A DNA stretch of 64,000 bases from Albidovulum sp. (GTDB lineage: Bacteria > Pseudomonadota > Alphaproteobacteria > Rhodobacterales > Rhodobacteraceae), in contig JAPPFL010000001.1 of NCBI GenBank assembly GCA_028823855.1, forward strand, positions 62,001 to 126,000. The letters are read 5' to 3'. Made by a program: the position numbers and the translations under genes. This document shows, piece by piece, positions 44,959-53,704 of the stretch (position 1 is the stretch's first letter; each line of letters opens with the position of its first letter). The notes under the pieces were generated by a model that worked only from the letters and a program-made list of their open reading frames with translations, was not told where the DNA came from and did not search any database.

Positions 44959-46396
44959 AGTCCGTCGCTTCGAGATGCGGACGCATCGGGCGAAAGCCCA
45001 ACGGCTCCATGCCCGTCCAAGAGCCGAACTCGGCCAGGGGCGAGCTCACGTCTCCCGGGACCAGCACGAAATGGTGCTCCATGCCGTGAGCCATAACCGT
45101 CGCGACCAAATCCTCCAGCGAAGACGCTTTGCCGCCGATTGAAAAATCTCGCAGCCAGCCTCGGCAACCGGCGAATCCCGACGGGTCTCGAGATTCTACA
45201 TTTGCGGTCATGCGAAACAAAGCGCGGGCATCGCGCGCAACGCGGAACAAAGTCACGGGCCCCGGCCGGAAAACCAAATCGCAGATGGCGCCGAAAATTG
45301 GACCCGCTTCCGTGCCTCGGCCAATCATGGGATGATTGATCCAGCGCGCGCGTCCTTCATCGGCCAAATAGAGAGGACCGCCGCCGCCGTGCCACGCGAG
45401 AAGCGATCCGTCCTCCAAGTCCGGCTCTGTCATGTCTAGCAGATAGCCGACTCTGTCTGTTAGCGACAGAGCGACAAGCTGGCTTACGGCGCCCAGTACG
45501 TCTCCTTCGGAAGCGACCGGAAGATTGCCGCGCTCTTCGAGCCAAGAGAACGCGGCGCCCGGGTGCATGCCGGGATCAGCTTGCAGAGCGGGCCAATCGC
45601 TAACCGCCAGCGCCGTGTAGCCGAATTCATCTGCGATATCGCGCATGGCCAAAGCGCATCTCGATGTGAGATCCATCTGCTGTTCGCCGATTCCAACAAC
45701 TTCGGCGGCTTTCCTAATCAGATTCGATTCGCGAGCCGCGCGGCCGTCGTCGACCGCCGCCATTCGATTCTGCAGTTCGTGCATGTCATGGTGGGCGACC
45801 TCGACGCCGAGACGCTTCCTAAGCATGTTTGTCGAGACTTCCATATTGTAAAATGTCATGGCTAGACCGCCGACCACGCCAATCCTCGCGCCCTTCAGAG
45901 ACTTCGCCGCCTTTAAGGCGCGGATCGTTACTTTCAGACTCGCCTTTAGCGCACGGCTTTCGGGCGCCCCGTGGAACCACTTGACGGGGCGGCGGCGAAG
46001 ATCGCGGACAAGGCGCGCTATCGACATGGACATGTTCAGAGACACGAAATTGTTCAATTGCACGTCGCCGGTTCGAATTGGCTCCGGAACCGACCAAAAA
46101 CCGGCTCTAAATTGCGATGCTAGGACGGTACGCGCTACATCGCCCATCGTGAAACCGCCGTGCAGGACCAGGATGAAATCCGCGTCGTTCTCTGCGCATG
46201 CATCCAATGCGGCTTGGGTTTCGCGGCCATCCAACGGAATACCGGGCGCGACGAATAGCGACGCGCCAAGTCCCTTAAACAGGGTCGCCAATTCCGATTC
46301 TGCGCGTTCCCAGACATCGTAGCGTTCCGGGAAATAGCTGGGCAACGAGGCCTTGATCAGCCCGATTTTCAGTGTGCCGCCGGATTGAATCGACAT
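44951..46396 (-). CDS. L-fucose/L-arabinose isomerase-fold protein
   Basis: A 481-residue protein of the fucose/arabinose isomerase superfamily (COG2407-like). It begins KIGLIKASLPSYFPERYDVW, has ADFILVLHGGFTMGDVARTV, the middle FSWLEERGNLPVASEGDVLG with a metal-type Glu and Asp, AWHGGGGPLYLADEGRARWI, and a C-terminal HGMEHHFVLVPGDVSSPLAE with the expected His residues. ATG 46396 is chosen because AGGAG sits 6 bases upstream; ATG 46402 touches that site. It closes an operon with an SDR, DhaK, DhaL and an epimerase, so it probably interconverts an aldose and ketose form of the pathway sugar. Confidence 0.85.
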   Translation of the reverse strand: MSIQSGGTLKIGLIKASLPSYFPERYDVWERAESELATLFKGLGASLFVAPGIPLDGRETQAALDACAENDADFILVLHGGFTMGDVARTVLASQFRAGFWSVPEPIRTGDVQLNNFVSLNMSMSIARLVRDLRRRPVKWFHGAPESRALKASLKVTIRALKAAKSLKGARIGVVGGLAMTFYNMEVSTNMLRKRLGVEVAHHDMHELQNRMAAVDDGRAARESNLIRKAAEVVGIGEQQMDLTSRCALAMRDIADEFGYTALAVSDWPALQADPGMHPGAAFSWLEERGNLPVASEGDVLGAVSQLVALSLTDRVGYLLDMTEPDLEDGSLLAWHGGGGPLYLADEGRARWINHPMIGRGTEAGPIFGAICDLVFRPGPVTLFRVARDARALFRMTANVESRDPSGFAGCRGWLRDFSIGGKASSLEDLVATVMAHGMEHHFVLVPGDVSSPLAEFGSWTGMEPLGFRPMRPHLEATDFS

Positions 46397-46405
46397 TTGC
46401 ATCTC

Positions 46406-47236
46406 CTAAATTCTCAAATACCCGCCATCCACGGTCAGGGAAGCGCCCATAACGTATTTTGCGAGGTCCGAGGCTAGATAGGCGCATGCGTCGGCTACGT
46501 CCCCCGGCTCTCCCCAACGGCGAGCAGGGATCAAGTCGAGATAGCTTTCGCCGGTTTCGGTTCCGATCACGGGATCGTCCACGACGTTCATCTGCGTTCG
46601 CATGATGCCCGGGTTTACGTTGTTAACCCGAATTCCGTGCGGTCCAAGCTCGTCGGCCAATGAAAGGGTTAGTAGCCGAACCGCGCCTTTCGAAAGGTTG
46701 TAGTGGCAATAGCCGCCTGTTCCCCTCATGCCGGCAATGGAACAAATATTGATAATGGCTCCGCTCTTGCGAGGAACCATTGCTTTGGCTGCGGCCTGCG
46801 AGCCGAATAGCACGCTCTTTACGTTTACATCGACCATCAGTCGGAACATATCTTCCGTCGCTTCCAGGACAGGCTGTTTTTTCAGAATCCCGGCATTGTT
46901 GACCATGATGCCGAGGCCGCCCGAGCTTTCGGCAACCTCCACGAGAGATTCGAGCTGTTCAACCTTCGAAACGTCACACTCTATGAATCGAGCGGCCCCC
47001 GGATGCTTTTCGTTAATCAAGTCGGATGTCGACTTTCCGCCCTCGCGCGGTTTTTCTGTCAAATCGGCGACAATGACCAATGCGCCTTCATCGGCGAACT
47101 TTATTGCGATGGCGCGGCCGTTTCCGCTCGAGCCGCCGGTAACAATTGCAATTTTGTCCTTTAGCAACAATTGGAATCTCGCATTTCGTAAATCCGAAGA
47201 TATATCGTCGGCAGTCAAGAATTCGACGTTTAGCAA
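46406..47236 (-). CDS. Short-chain dehydrogenase/reductase
   Basis: A 276-residue classical SDR with IVTGGSSGNGRAIAIKFADE, NNAG (in VNNAGILKK), the catalytic Ser in NICSIAG, YHYNLSK-like GGYCHYNLSKGAVRLL with Tyr and Lys, and the C-terminal GASLTVDGGYLRI. The Asp in VADLTE after the second strand favours NAD. TTG 47236 with a G-rich site about 13 bases upstream is used; a TTG near 47173 closer to the first strand cannot be excluded. It probably oxidises a polyol or sugar in the operon. Nine bases separate it from the isomerase start. Confidence 0.9.
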   Translation of the reverse strand: MLNVEFLTADDISSDLRNARFQLLLKDKIAIVTGGSSGNGRAIAIKFADEGALVIVADLTEKPREGGKSTSDLINEKHPGAARFIECDVSKVEQLESLVEVAESSGGLGIMVNNAGILKKQPVLEATEDMFRLMVDVNVKSVLFGSQAAAKAMVPRKSGAIINICSIAGMRGTGGYCHYNLSKGAVRLLTLSLADELGPHGIRVNNVNPGIMRTQMNVVDDPVIGTETGESYLDLIPARRWGEPGDVADACAYLASDLAKYVMGASLTVDGGYLRI

Positions 47237-47254
47237 TTTGCTCGCGAATTCCCC

Positions 47255-48265
47255 CTAGCCTCCGTAAATTTTGGGGAAATAGGGCGTAGTTTGCGGCGCC
47301 CGCCAAAGACTGAGCATCTCGTCGTCGGGTTCAAATAGCGAAACCGAAAAACCAGCGGTTTCCTGCGTCGTCGAAAACGAGCCGACCATGGGCGAAACCG
47401 CCTTGATCCCGCGCCCGGCCAACTGGCGGTCGACTTCACCGTATACGGTAAGAAGCTCCATCAAGGTTGTGCCGCCCGAGCCGTTGATCAGGACGACCGC
47501 CGGTCCCGGCGACGGAATCCGGCGATCCTCCAGCAAAGCGCCTAGCACAATTTCGACGAGCTCCCCGGCGGAACCCATCTTTTTTCTCGCGACGCCCGGT
47601 TCGCCATGGACGCCCATGCCTATGAAAACTTCATCGTCCGGCAATTCGAACATGCTCTCGCCGGTCAGCGGCGAAATTCCAGGCGATATGGCCACGCCCA
47701 ATGTTCTCGTCCGTGACCTAACCTCTTCGCCCAGCGCGACGAGCTTGTCGACCGGCATGCCCGTTTCCGCGGCGGCGCCGAGGATTTTGTAAATGAAGAG
47801 CGTTCCGGCGGCGCCTCTCCGCTCGTCTTCCTGTCCCTTCGGAGCCGACGAAATGTCGTCGTACATTAGCAGTGGTCGCACATCGTAGCCTTCGTCGACC
47901 GCCATCGACGCGGCTGCTTTCCCGTTAATCACATCGCCCGAGTGTCTCGAAATCAGCAGTACCGCTCCGGCTTCGCCTACTACCTCCTCAATGCCGTCCA
48001 AGATCATATCCGGAGGCGGCGCCGCAAACACATCTCCGACAACGTTCGCGTCCAAGAGTCCATAGCCGACGAATCCCATTGCGATCGGCTCGTGGCCGCA
48101 GCCGTTGCCGATCAAAAGCGCGGCCTTTCTGGATTTGTCTGCCGGAGTTGCGCGCAGCACGATCCGAGGATGCGCCCCAAGCGCAACGATTTCGGGAAAG
48201 GCCGCCACGAAGCCTTCGATCATATCGCTTTCGATTTTGGCCTTGGAATTGAATAGTTTTTTCAT
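47255..48265 (-). CDS. dhaK: Dihydroxyacetone-kinase-type DhaK subunit
   Basis: A 336-residue substrate-binding subunit. The nucleotide-free substrate site is present: IGNGCGHEPIAMGFVGYG near residue 53 and the covalent-binding His in FIGMGVHGEPGVARKK near residue 220. LLISRHSGDVINGKAAASMA and DDISSAPKGQEDERRGAAG are family sequences. Ser in the usual GSGHEP is replaced by the inserted form GNGCGHEP, so specificity may differ from dihydroxyacetone; four-carbon ketoses such as erythrulose are known substrates for relatives. ATG 48265 overlaps the DhaL stop (ATGA). No PTS subunit DhaM is nearby, so it is presumably ATP-dependent. Confidence 0.92.
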   Translation of the reverse strand: MKKLFNSKAKIESDMIEGFVAAFPEIVALGAHPRIVLRATPADKSRKAALLIGNGCGHEPIAMGFVGYGLLDANVVGDVFAAPPPDMILDGIEEVVGEAGAVLLISRHSGDVINGKAAASMAVDEGYDVRPLLMYDDISSAPKGQEDERRGAAGTLFIYKILGAAAETGMPVDKLVALGEEVRSRTRTLGVAISPGISPLTGESMFELPDDEVFIGMGVHGEPGVARKKMGSAGELVEIVLGALLEDRRIPSPGPAVVLINGSGGTTLMELLTVYGEVDRQLAGRGIKAVSPMVGSFSTTQETAGFSVSLFEPDDEMLSLWRAPQTTPYFPKIYGG

Positions 48266-48795
48266 CCGCATGATTCTTTCCAGTTGGCGAAGGCGATCAA
48301 AATTTCGGCAACCGACATTGCGCCCGCATCCAAGTGACCGATTCCTGAGCCTTCCACGTACTTGGCCCTGCCGCTTCTCGCGGCCATCGCGCGTGTTGAT
48401 TCCAGCCCTGTTTTCGCTGCTTCGGCCGCAGCCGCCGGCGACGGTCCGGCTTCCGATGCCGGAACCAGCGCGTCCAGCAATGTTTTGTCCCCCGGCTGCG
48501 CCTTCCCGATTTGGATGATTTGTTCGGCCGCCTTGCCCAATTCCATGTCGAGGGTCGCGCCGTTTTCAATTACGTTTTGAAGCGCGCGGACAACGAATCC
48601 GAACAACGTTCCGCCCGCGCCTCCGGATGCCCTTCGAAACGCCTTGGCAGGACTGGCTTGCGCGTCTGCGGCGGCGCGCAAGCCCTTAAGCATTGTCGTC
48701 CCGTGATCCCCGTCTCCGGTCGCCGCGTCCAGCCGGTTCAACTCCGGTTCGATTCCCTCGAAGCGGTTCACCAAGAAAGGCCAGAATGCCTTCAT
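48262..48795 (-). CDS. dhaL: Dihydroxyacetone-kinase-type DhaL subunit
   Basis: A 177-residue nucleotide-binding subunit. The Asp triad for magnesium and ATP is in LNRLDAATGDGDHGTTMLKG near residue 20-39, the SGGAGGTLFGFV loop follows, then GDKTLLDALVPASEA and GRAKYVEGSGIGHLDAGAMS. It lacks any fused DhaK or DhaM domain. ATG 48795 overlaps the epimerase stop. ATP-dependent bacterial DhaKL pairs phosphorylate ketoses using ATP, which fits the absence of phosphotransferase genes. Confidence 0.92.
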   Translation of the reverse strand: MKAFWPFLVNRFEGIEPELNRLDAATGDGDHGTTMLKGLRAAADAQASPAKAFRRASGGAGGTLFGFVVRALQNVIENGATLDMELGKAAEQIIQIGKAQPGDKTLLDALVPASEAGPSPAAAAEAAKTGLESTRAMAARSGRAKYVEGSGIGHLDAGAMSVAEILIAFANWKESCG

Positions 48796-49628
48796 CCGAA
48801 TGTTTTCCGCATGAAGTCGAGGGACCGCCGGGCGGCGTCGGTAGCATCGGGTTCGATGTTGCGCCAGATTTTAAGATCGGCACTTGCCGGGTTCCCGGCG
48901 ATAACGAATATTTCCGCTACGATCCAGTCGTCGTAACTCAGTTCGTCCAGTCCGGCTTTGACATCATTCCATGGCAAATGCCCCGACCCAGGAACGCCAC
49001 GGTCGTTCTCGGAGACGTGGAAGTGGAACAGTTTCTCGCCCGTTTCCGCAATTGCCCTGGAAATTTCCTTTTCTTCCATGTTCAGGTGGTACGTATCCAA
49101 CAAGACGCCGACATGTTCGGAATTGGAATCTTCGGCAATCCTGGTGGCTTCGCGCGCGGTGTTCACGAGATCGGTTTCAAATCGATTGATCGCCTCGATT
49201 CCCAATTTAACGTTGCGTGCCTTCAAATCCGCATCGAGGGCGGCAAAGGCTTCGGAGGCATATGCCGCTCGCTCTTCCTTTCGATCCGGTTCGTAAACGC
49301 CCCACGGCGCGTAAATGACTCCGGCGAGGCTCTGCGAACCCATCTTGGCTGCCGTGCGCACGGCCCAGCGAAGATATTCGCGCCCCGCCTTCCGGATGTC
49401 GGCATCCGCCGAAGTGATATCCGCCTGCGGCGTCAATCCGTCGGAGCACGTGATATTCAGACCGTGGCCGCTGGCGAGGGATCCAAGTGCCTCCGCCTTT
49501 TCGTCGCTCATGCCCAGCAGCGAAATCTCGATACCATCGAATCCGAGATCGGAAACGATTCGCATGATCGGAACGATATCGTCCGTCCAGCGAGCCATCC
49601 AAAGTCCCGCATGCACGCCGTACTTCAT
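48792..49628 (-). CDS. Ketose 3-epimerase-like TIM-barrel protein (tagatose/psicose 3-epimerase family)
   Basis: A 278-residue protein of the xylose-isomerase-like/AP-endonuclease-2 fold. The metal ligands are clear: Glu in LGIEAINRFETDLVNT near 150, Asp in VLLDTYHLNMEEKEI near 185, His in FHFHVSENDRGVPGSGHLPW near 211 and Glu in IVAEIF near 245. This set, and especially the ENDRGVPGSGH stretch, is typical of D-tagatose 3-epimerase-like enzymes. It would invert C3 of a ketose before phosphorylation by DhaKL. It begins 9 bases behind the ABC ATPase. The substrate is not predictable from sequence. Confidence 0.9.
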   Translation of the reverse strand: MKYGVHAGLWMARWTDDIVPIMRIVSDLGFDGIEISLLGMSDEKAEALGSLASGHGLNITCSDGLTPQADITSADADIRKAGREYLRWAVRTAAKMGSQSLAGVIYAPWGVYEPDRKEERAAYASEAFAALDADLKARNVKLGIEAINRFETDLVNTAREATRIAEDSNSEHVGVLLDTYHLNMEEKEISRAIAETGEKLFHFHVSENDRGVPGSGHLPWNDVKAGLDELSYDDWIVAEIFVIAGNPASADLKIWRNIEPDATDAARRSLDFMRKTFG

Positions 49629-49637
49629 GGCATTCTC

Positions 49638-50681
49638 CTAATTCGCCAGCACCCAGAGCGACGAGGGCGGCAAGCTGATTTCAATTTCATCGCCCTTCGA
49701 AAACTCCGCGACTTCGTTGGGATTTGCTATCGCATCGATCAATTCGCCGCCGATGCGCAACTTGAGCCGCGTTTGAGTTCCCATAAATAGCTTTTCGGCA
49801 AGGCTTGCCGTCATACGGTTCGTGGCTGACGCGGAATCTCCGATCCTTACGTTTTCCGGCCGGAACGTCAGTTTTCCCTTCCCGGAAGCCGCGCCTTCGG
49901 GCAGGTCCAACGAACCTAGCGCGCTCTCGAACCGAGATCCGTCCGAGCTGCCGGCAACGAAGTTTTGACCGCCGAAGAATCTCGCGGTGGCTTCGTCGAC
50001 CGGCCGATTGTAGAATTCTTCCGCTCCGGCGTACTGTTTAAGTCGACCGTCGAGAATCAACGCCACCTTGTCCGCTAGAACGACGGCCTCCTCCTGATCG
50101 TGAGTAACGAAGATCGTCGTAATCCCCAATTCCTGCTGCAAGCCCCGAATCAGGTCGCGCATTTCAAAACGCAAGTGCGCATCCAGATTGGACAGGGGCT
50201 CGTCGAGTAGCAGTACGTCTGGTTCTACGATGAGAGCGCGAGCCAACGCGACTCGCTGCTGCTGTCCTCCTGACAATTCCGAAGGCCGGCGGTTGCCGAG
50301 ATCGGGAAGCTTGACGAGATCGAGCATTTCGCCAACGCGTCGGCTTGTTTCCAGCTTGCCCACTTTCCGCATTTTAAGGCCGAAGCCGATATTCTCCGCA
50401 ACGCTCATGTAAGGAAACAGCAGGTAGTTCTGAAACACCATGACCACGCCGCGCTTTTCGGGCTTTTCGTGCAGTATCGACCTTCCGTCGAATTGAACAT
50501 CGCCGGACGTTGGCTCCAGCAGCCCGGCGATCATTTTCATAGTCGTTGTCTTGCCGCAGCCCGATGGTCCCAATAGCGCGGCGAGTTCTCCGCTGTCGAT
50601 TTCGAGCGACAAGCGGTCGAGGGAAGGCTCGAATTCGCCTTGGTACACTTTCGTCAAATCTCGAAGCGAAACTTGCGTCAT
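49638..50681 (-). CDS. ABC transporter ATPase (PotA/UgpC-like) of a YnjBCD-type importer
   Basis: A 347-residue ATPase with a regulatory C-terminal domain. Walker A is GPSGCGKTTTMKMIAGLL, Q-loop VFQNYLLFPYMSVAENIGFG, signature LSGGQQQRVALARALI, Walker B VLLLDEPLSNLDAHL and H-loop FVTHDQEEAVVLADKVALI. It overlaps the permease stop by 4 bases and precedes the epimerase by 9. The binding protein upstream is YnjB-like, so the whole set resembles ynjBCD, whose substrate is not established. Confidence 0.93.
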   Translation of the reverse strand: MTQVSLRDLTKVYQGEFEPSLDRLSLEIDSGELAALLGPSGCGKTTTMKMIAGLLEPTSGDVQFDGRSILHEKPEKRGVVMVFQNYLLFPYMSVAENIGFGLKMRKVGKLETSRRVGEMLDLVKLPDLGNRRPSELSGGQQQRVALARALIVEPDVLLLDEPLSNLDAHLRFEMRDLIRGLQQELGITTIFVTHDQEEAVVLADKVALILDGRLKQYAGAEEFYNRPVDEATARFFGGQNFVAGSSDGSRFESALGSLDLPEGAASGKGKLTFRPENVRIGDSASATNRMTASLAEKLFMGTQTRLKLRIGGELIDAIANPNEVAEFSKGDEIEISLPPSSLWVLAN

Positions 50682-51502
50682 ATGGTGCCGAATCCTCCAA
50701 CCGCGCTGCTTCTTCCCGACAGATGGCGCGCCGTCATCAGGAGAATTAGGATTCCGGGCAGGATGTAGATCATCCCAATTGCTCCCGTTATGTCATTTCG
50801 ACTCGAAGTCGCGAAATTGAAAAGCAGCAAGGGCAGCGTAACCACTTTGCCGCCCCCGATCAGCAGCGTCAGTATATATTGGCTCCAGGATACCAGGAAC
50901 GCGAACAAACCGCCGACGATGATTCCCGGCATGATCGCCGGAATTGTGATGTACCAGAATGTCTTGAGTGCCGAAGCTCCGAGGCTTCGCGCCTGGGCTT
51001 CGAACGATGGATCGTAATTCGCGAATATTCCGGACATGACCAGCACCATATACGGAAGAGTCGGAATAAGGTGCACGACGATCACACCTGTTACCGTATT
51101 GTTTAACCCAAGCGTAATGAACACCGAATGAATGCCGAGAACGACAGCGATACCCGGTACGATAGTCGGCGCGAGAATCATTAGCTCTACTAGTTCCTTG
51201 CCGCGGAATCTGTATAGTCCCAGAGCGCGTCCTGCCGGGACACCTACGATTATCGAGAGAATCGTAGCGGCAAGGGAAATGAAGATCGTGAGCCACAGGC
51301 ACTCGATAACGCCCGCTGTATCGGAAAATGTGTATTCCCAAGCCTTAAGCGACCAATTCCGCGGCAAAAGATCCGGAAAGTACCAGCCGCGCGCAAATGA
51401 CCAGATTCCCAAGGGAATGAGAGGCAGGACCAGCCAGGTAATCAGCACGGCTCCCGAAATCACGCGAAAACCGCGCGTAAAGGCGCCGCCTCGCCTATAC
51501 AA
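50678..51502 (-). CDS. ABC transporter permease, second subunit (PotC/YnjC-like)
   Basis: A 274-residue inner-membrane permease with six hydrophobic segments. The EAA-type loop is SFEAQARSLGASALKTFWYI near residue 170, and SLAATILSIIVGVPAGRALG with TIVPGIAVVLGIHSVFITLG is typical of this half of PotBC-type pairs. Encoded three bases after the other permease gene. GTG/ATG choice at the N-terminus is not critical. It pairs with the next permease to form the channel. Confidence 0.9.
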   Translation of the reverse strand: MYRRGGAFTRGFRVISGAVLITWLVLPLIPLGIWSFARGWYFPDLLPRNWSLKAWEYTFSDTAGVIECLWLTIFISLAATILSIIVGVPAGRALGLYRFRGKELVELMILAPTIVPGIAVVLGIHSVFITLGLNNTVTGVIVVHLIPTLPYMVLVMSGIFANYDPSFEAQARSLGASALKTFWYITIPAIMPGIIVGGLFAFLVSWSQYILTLLIGGGKVVTLPLLLFNFATSSRNDITGAIGMIYILPGILILLMTARHLSGRSSAVGGFGTI

Positions 51503-51505
51503 CGA

Positions 51506-52363
51506 TCAACTCCTGATCCGGCGGCGCGTATAGCGCACGTAAACGTAGATCATGATCGCGCTTAGGAGCGCTATCACGATGGCCATGGCCATGGCTTCCG
51601 GACGCGCCGCGAGGTCGACGTCGGTGTACTTTCTGTAAGCGAGCACCGGTAGTGCGGCGGGGTAATTCGCTCCTAAAATTGCCGGAATCTCGTAGGCGCC
51701 GAAAGTAAACGCGAAAACGATGACGGACGCTGAAAGCACTCCGGGGAAAATCAAGGGAAGCAGGACATAGCGAAAGGCCTGCCAACGCGTCGCGCCGAGG
51801 GAACGGGCGACGCTTTCGTAGTCTTCGCCCAGCGACTGCATGTTCGCTAGGACGATGACCCCGATAAAGGGAATTTCCTTCCAAACATATTGCAGGATTA
51901 TGCCGATAGCGTACGGATCGAATACCAAGGCCGGGAAATCCCTCGGCCTCGCGATCATTCCGAACTCGGCCGCCAGCCGCGCGAATGTGCCCGACTGAGA
52001 GAACAGGTAGAGGATTCCGATCGCTCCGACCAAATGCGGAACGGTCAGATTGAGCTGGAACAGAAAGTTGACGACCGCGCGTCCCAGGAATTGACGACGA
52101 AGCAGCAGCGCCGCGCCAATCGCGAGCACTGACGAAATCACCGTCGACGTAAACGCGATGTGAAAGGTCAAAAGAAATGAGCGCAGAAACTCGCTGCTCG
52201 TAAATATACTTGCGTAGGCCTCCAGATTCGGTTCCAACAAGCCGATTAATGGCATGTAATTGAAACTTCGCAAGAGACCGATCGCCAAGCCCCCGAAAAA
52301 CAGCAGGACGATAAACGACAATGCTGGCAGCAGGAGCAGGAAAATCTTTACTCGGTCCGACAT
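51506..52363 (-). CDS. ABC transporter permease, first subunit (PotB/YnjC-like)
   Basis: A 285-residue permease with about six membrane segments. Starts MSDRVKIFLLLLPALSFIVL and contains the EAA loop EDYESVARSLGATRWQAFRY near residue 180 and LPLIFPGVLSASVIVFAFTF after it. The mid-protein LNLTVPHLVGAIGILYLFSQ is characteristic. Encoded 111 bases after the binding-protein gene and 3 bases before the second permease. Confidence 0.9.
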   Translation of the reverse strand: MSDRVKIFLLLLPALSFIVLLFFGGLAIGLLRSFNYMPLIGLLEPNLEAYASIFTSSEFLRSFLLTFHIAFTSTVISSVLAIGAALLLRRQFLGRAVVNFLFQLNLTVPHLVGAIGILYLFSQSGTFARLAAEFGMIARPRDFPALVFDPYAIGIILQYVWKEIPFIGVIVLANMQSLGEDYESVARSLGATRWQAFRYVLLPLIFPGVLSASVIVFAFTFGAYEIPAILGANYPAALPVLAYRKYTDVDLAARPEAMAMAIVIALLSAIMIYVYVRYTRRRIRS

Positions 52364-52474
52364 ATTGCCGTGCGCTCTCCGGTCCCAGTCAAGCGCCGGT
52401 CAACACGCGACCGGCGGCGCCCAAGTACTCGGCGGCGCGACTAAACGCCGCCGATTTATATTTGTTGCCGGAGC

Positions 52475-53704
52475 TTATTGGCCCACGTTCGCTATCCAGC
52501 CTTCCTCGATTGCCGTAATCCAAGCGGAATGCAGCTCGGGCAACGCGGCCTTCGCCAGTTCGGCAGGGGAAACGACCGAAGGATGCCTCTTAATCGAGGC
52601 AAATTTCGCTTGAACGTCGGGCGAAGTGCGATCGACTTCGATCGCCGGCTTAGTGCCCCACACGTCGGGCTTTGCCTTTGTGTACTGGGCTTCGCCCGAC
52701 AAGAGGACGTTCTGCAATACCAACGCGGCCGCCTTGTGCGGAGAATTGATCGGAATGATCGTGTAGTTCGTGTTTCCGATAGTCCCGTCGGTCAGGCCGT
52801 AGCTGCTGGTTGTAGGAGGAAATATCCCGTTATCGACATTGAGACCGAATCCGGCAGGTTCGTAATTGAAGTACAAATCGACTTCTGAATTTGCGAAAAG
52901 TTCGGCCAGCGCGTTGATTGATGTCGGATAGGTCGCTCCCTCGCGCCAGAGGCTTGATTCGATATCGTTTAAAATCTCCCATGTCTTCGCGGCAACTTCG
53001 TCGTACAGAGCCTGATCGAACGGAACCAGCAATCTGTCAACGCCCCCGGCGGCGTGGTAGAAAACGTGGCGCACGAACACCGAGCCGTTAAAGTCCGGAG
53101 GAGCCGAATATGTAAACGCTCCCGGATTCTCCTTTACCCACGCGATCAATTCGCCAATCGACTTCGGTGGATTATCCGTGCGGGCCGTGTCGTAGGCGAA
53201 CGCGAATTGAGCCTTCGACCAAGGTACTTCGCACCCATCTACCGGAACGCCGAAATCATTTGCAATCGCCGGATTGTCCCAATTGACGAGCGCGTTGTTC
53301 GGCAAGACATCCATATAGCCGCAGTACGCCATGTTGCCCTGTTTCATAGTGCGGAAGTTTTCGCCGTTGATCCAGATCATGTCGACCGAACCGTTGTCGG
53401 TTACACCCGATTCCAGCTCTCCCAAAACAACGTTCACGGCTTCAACCGTATCGGACAGGCCAACTCGATTCAGCGTTATGTCGTACTCGTCCTTCAAGAT
53501 ACCGCCAATATATTCACTTACGTAGCGGTTGATGTTGTCGCTTCCGCCCCACAGGAACCAATTGACTTCGCCTCCGCGAGCCATTTCGACAATTTCTTCC
53601 CAAGACATGGATTTCAGCGATTCTCCGTCCGCAGTGTCGGCCATGGCCATAGGCGCCACGGCCGCCGCCCCAGCCAGAGCGGCAATTTTAGCAAGCAATT
53701 TCAT
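52475..53704 (-). CDS. ABC transporter substrate-binding protein, YnjB family
   Basis: A 409-residue periplasmic receptor. The leader MKLLAKIAALAGAAAVAPMA ends in AMA before DTADG. The mature protein matches the YnjB pattern: VNWFLWGGSDNINRYVSEYI, SDTVEAVNVVLGELESGVTD, and the very characteristic SVDMIWINGENFRTMKQGNM. Also PWSKAQFAFAYDTARTDNPP. First gene of the carbohydrate operon (binding protein, two permeases, ATPase, epimerase, DhaL, DhaK, SDR, isomerase). The gene context points to a sugar or polyol ligand, although E. coli YnjB has no assigned ligand. AGGAGG precedes ATG 53704. Confidence 0.9.
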   Translation of the reverse strand: MKLLAKIAALAGAAAVAPMAMADTADGESLKSMSWEEIVEMARGGEVNWFLWGGSDNINRYVSEYIGGILKDEYDITLNRVGLSDTVEAVNVVLGELESGVTDNGSVDMIWINGENFRTMKQGNMAYCGYMDVLPNNALVNWDNPAIANDFGVPVDGCEVPWSKAQFAFAYDTARTDNPPKSIGELIAWVKENPGAFTYSAPPDFNGSVFVRHVFYHAAGGVDRLLVPFDQALYDEVAAKTWEILNDIESSLWREGATYPTSINALAELFANSEVDLYFNYEPAGFGLNVDNGIFPPTTSSYGLTDGTIGNTNYTIIPINSPHKAAALVLQNVLLSGEAQYTKAKPDVWGTKPAIEVDRTSPDVQAKFASIKRHPSVVSPAELAKAALPELHSAWITAIEEGWIANVGQ

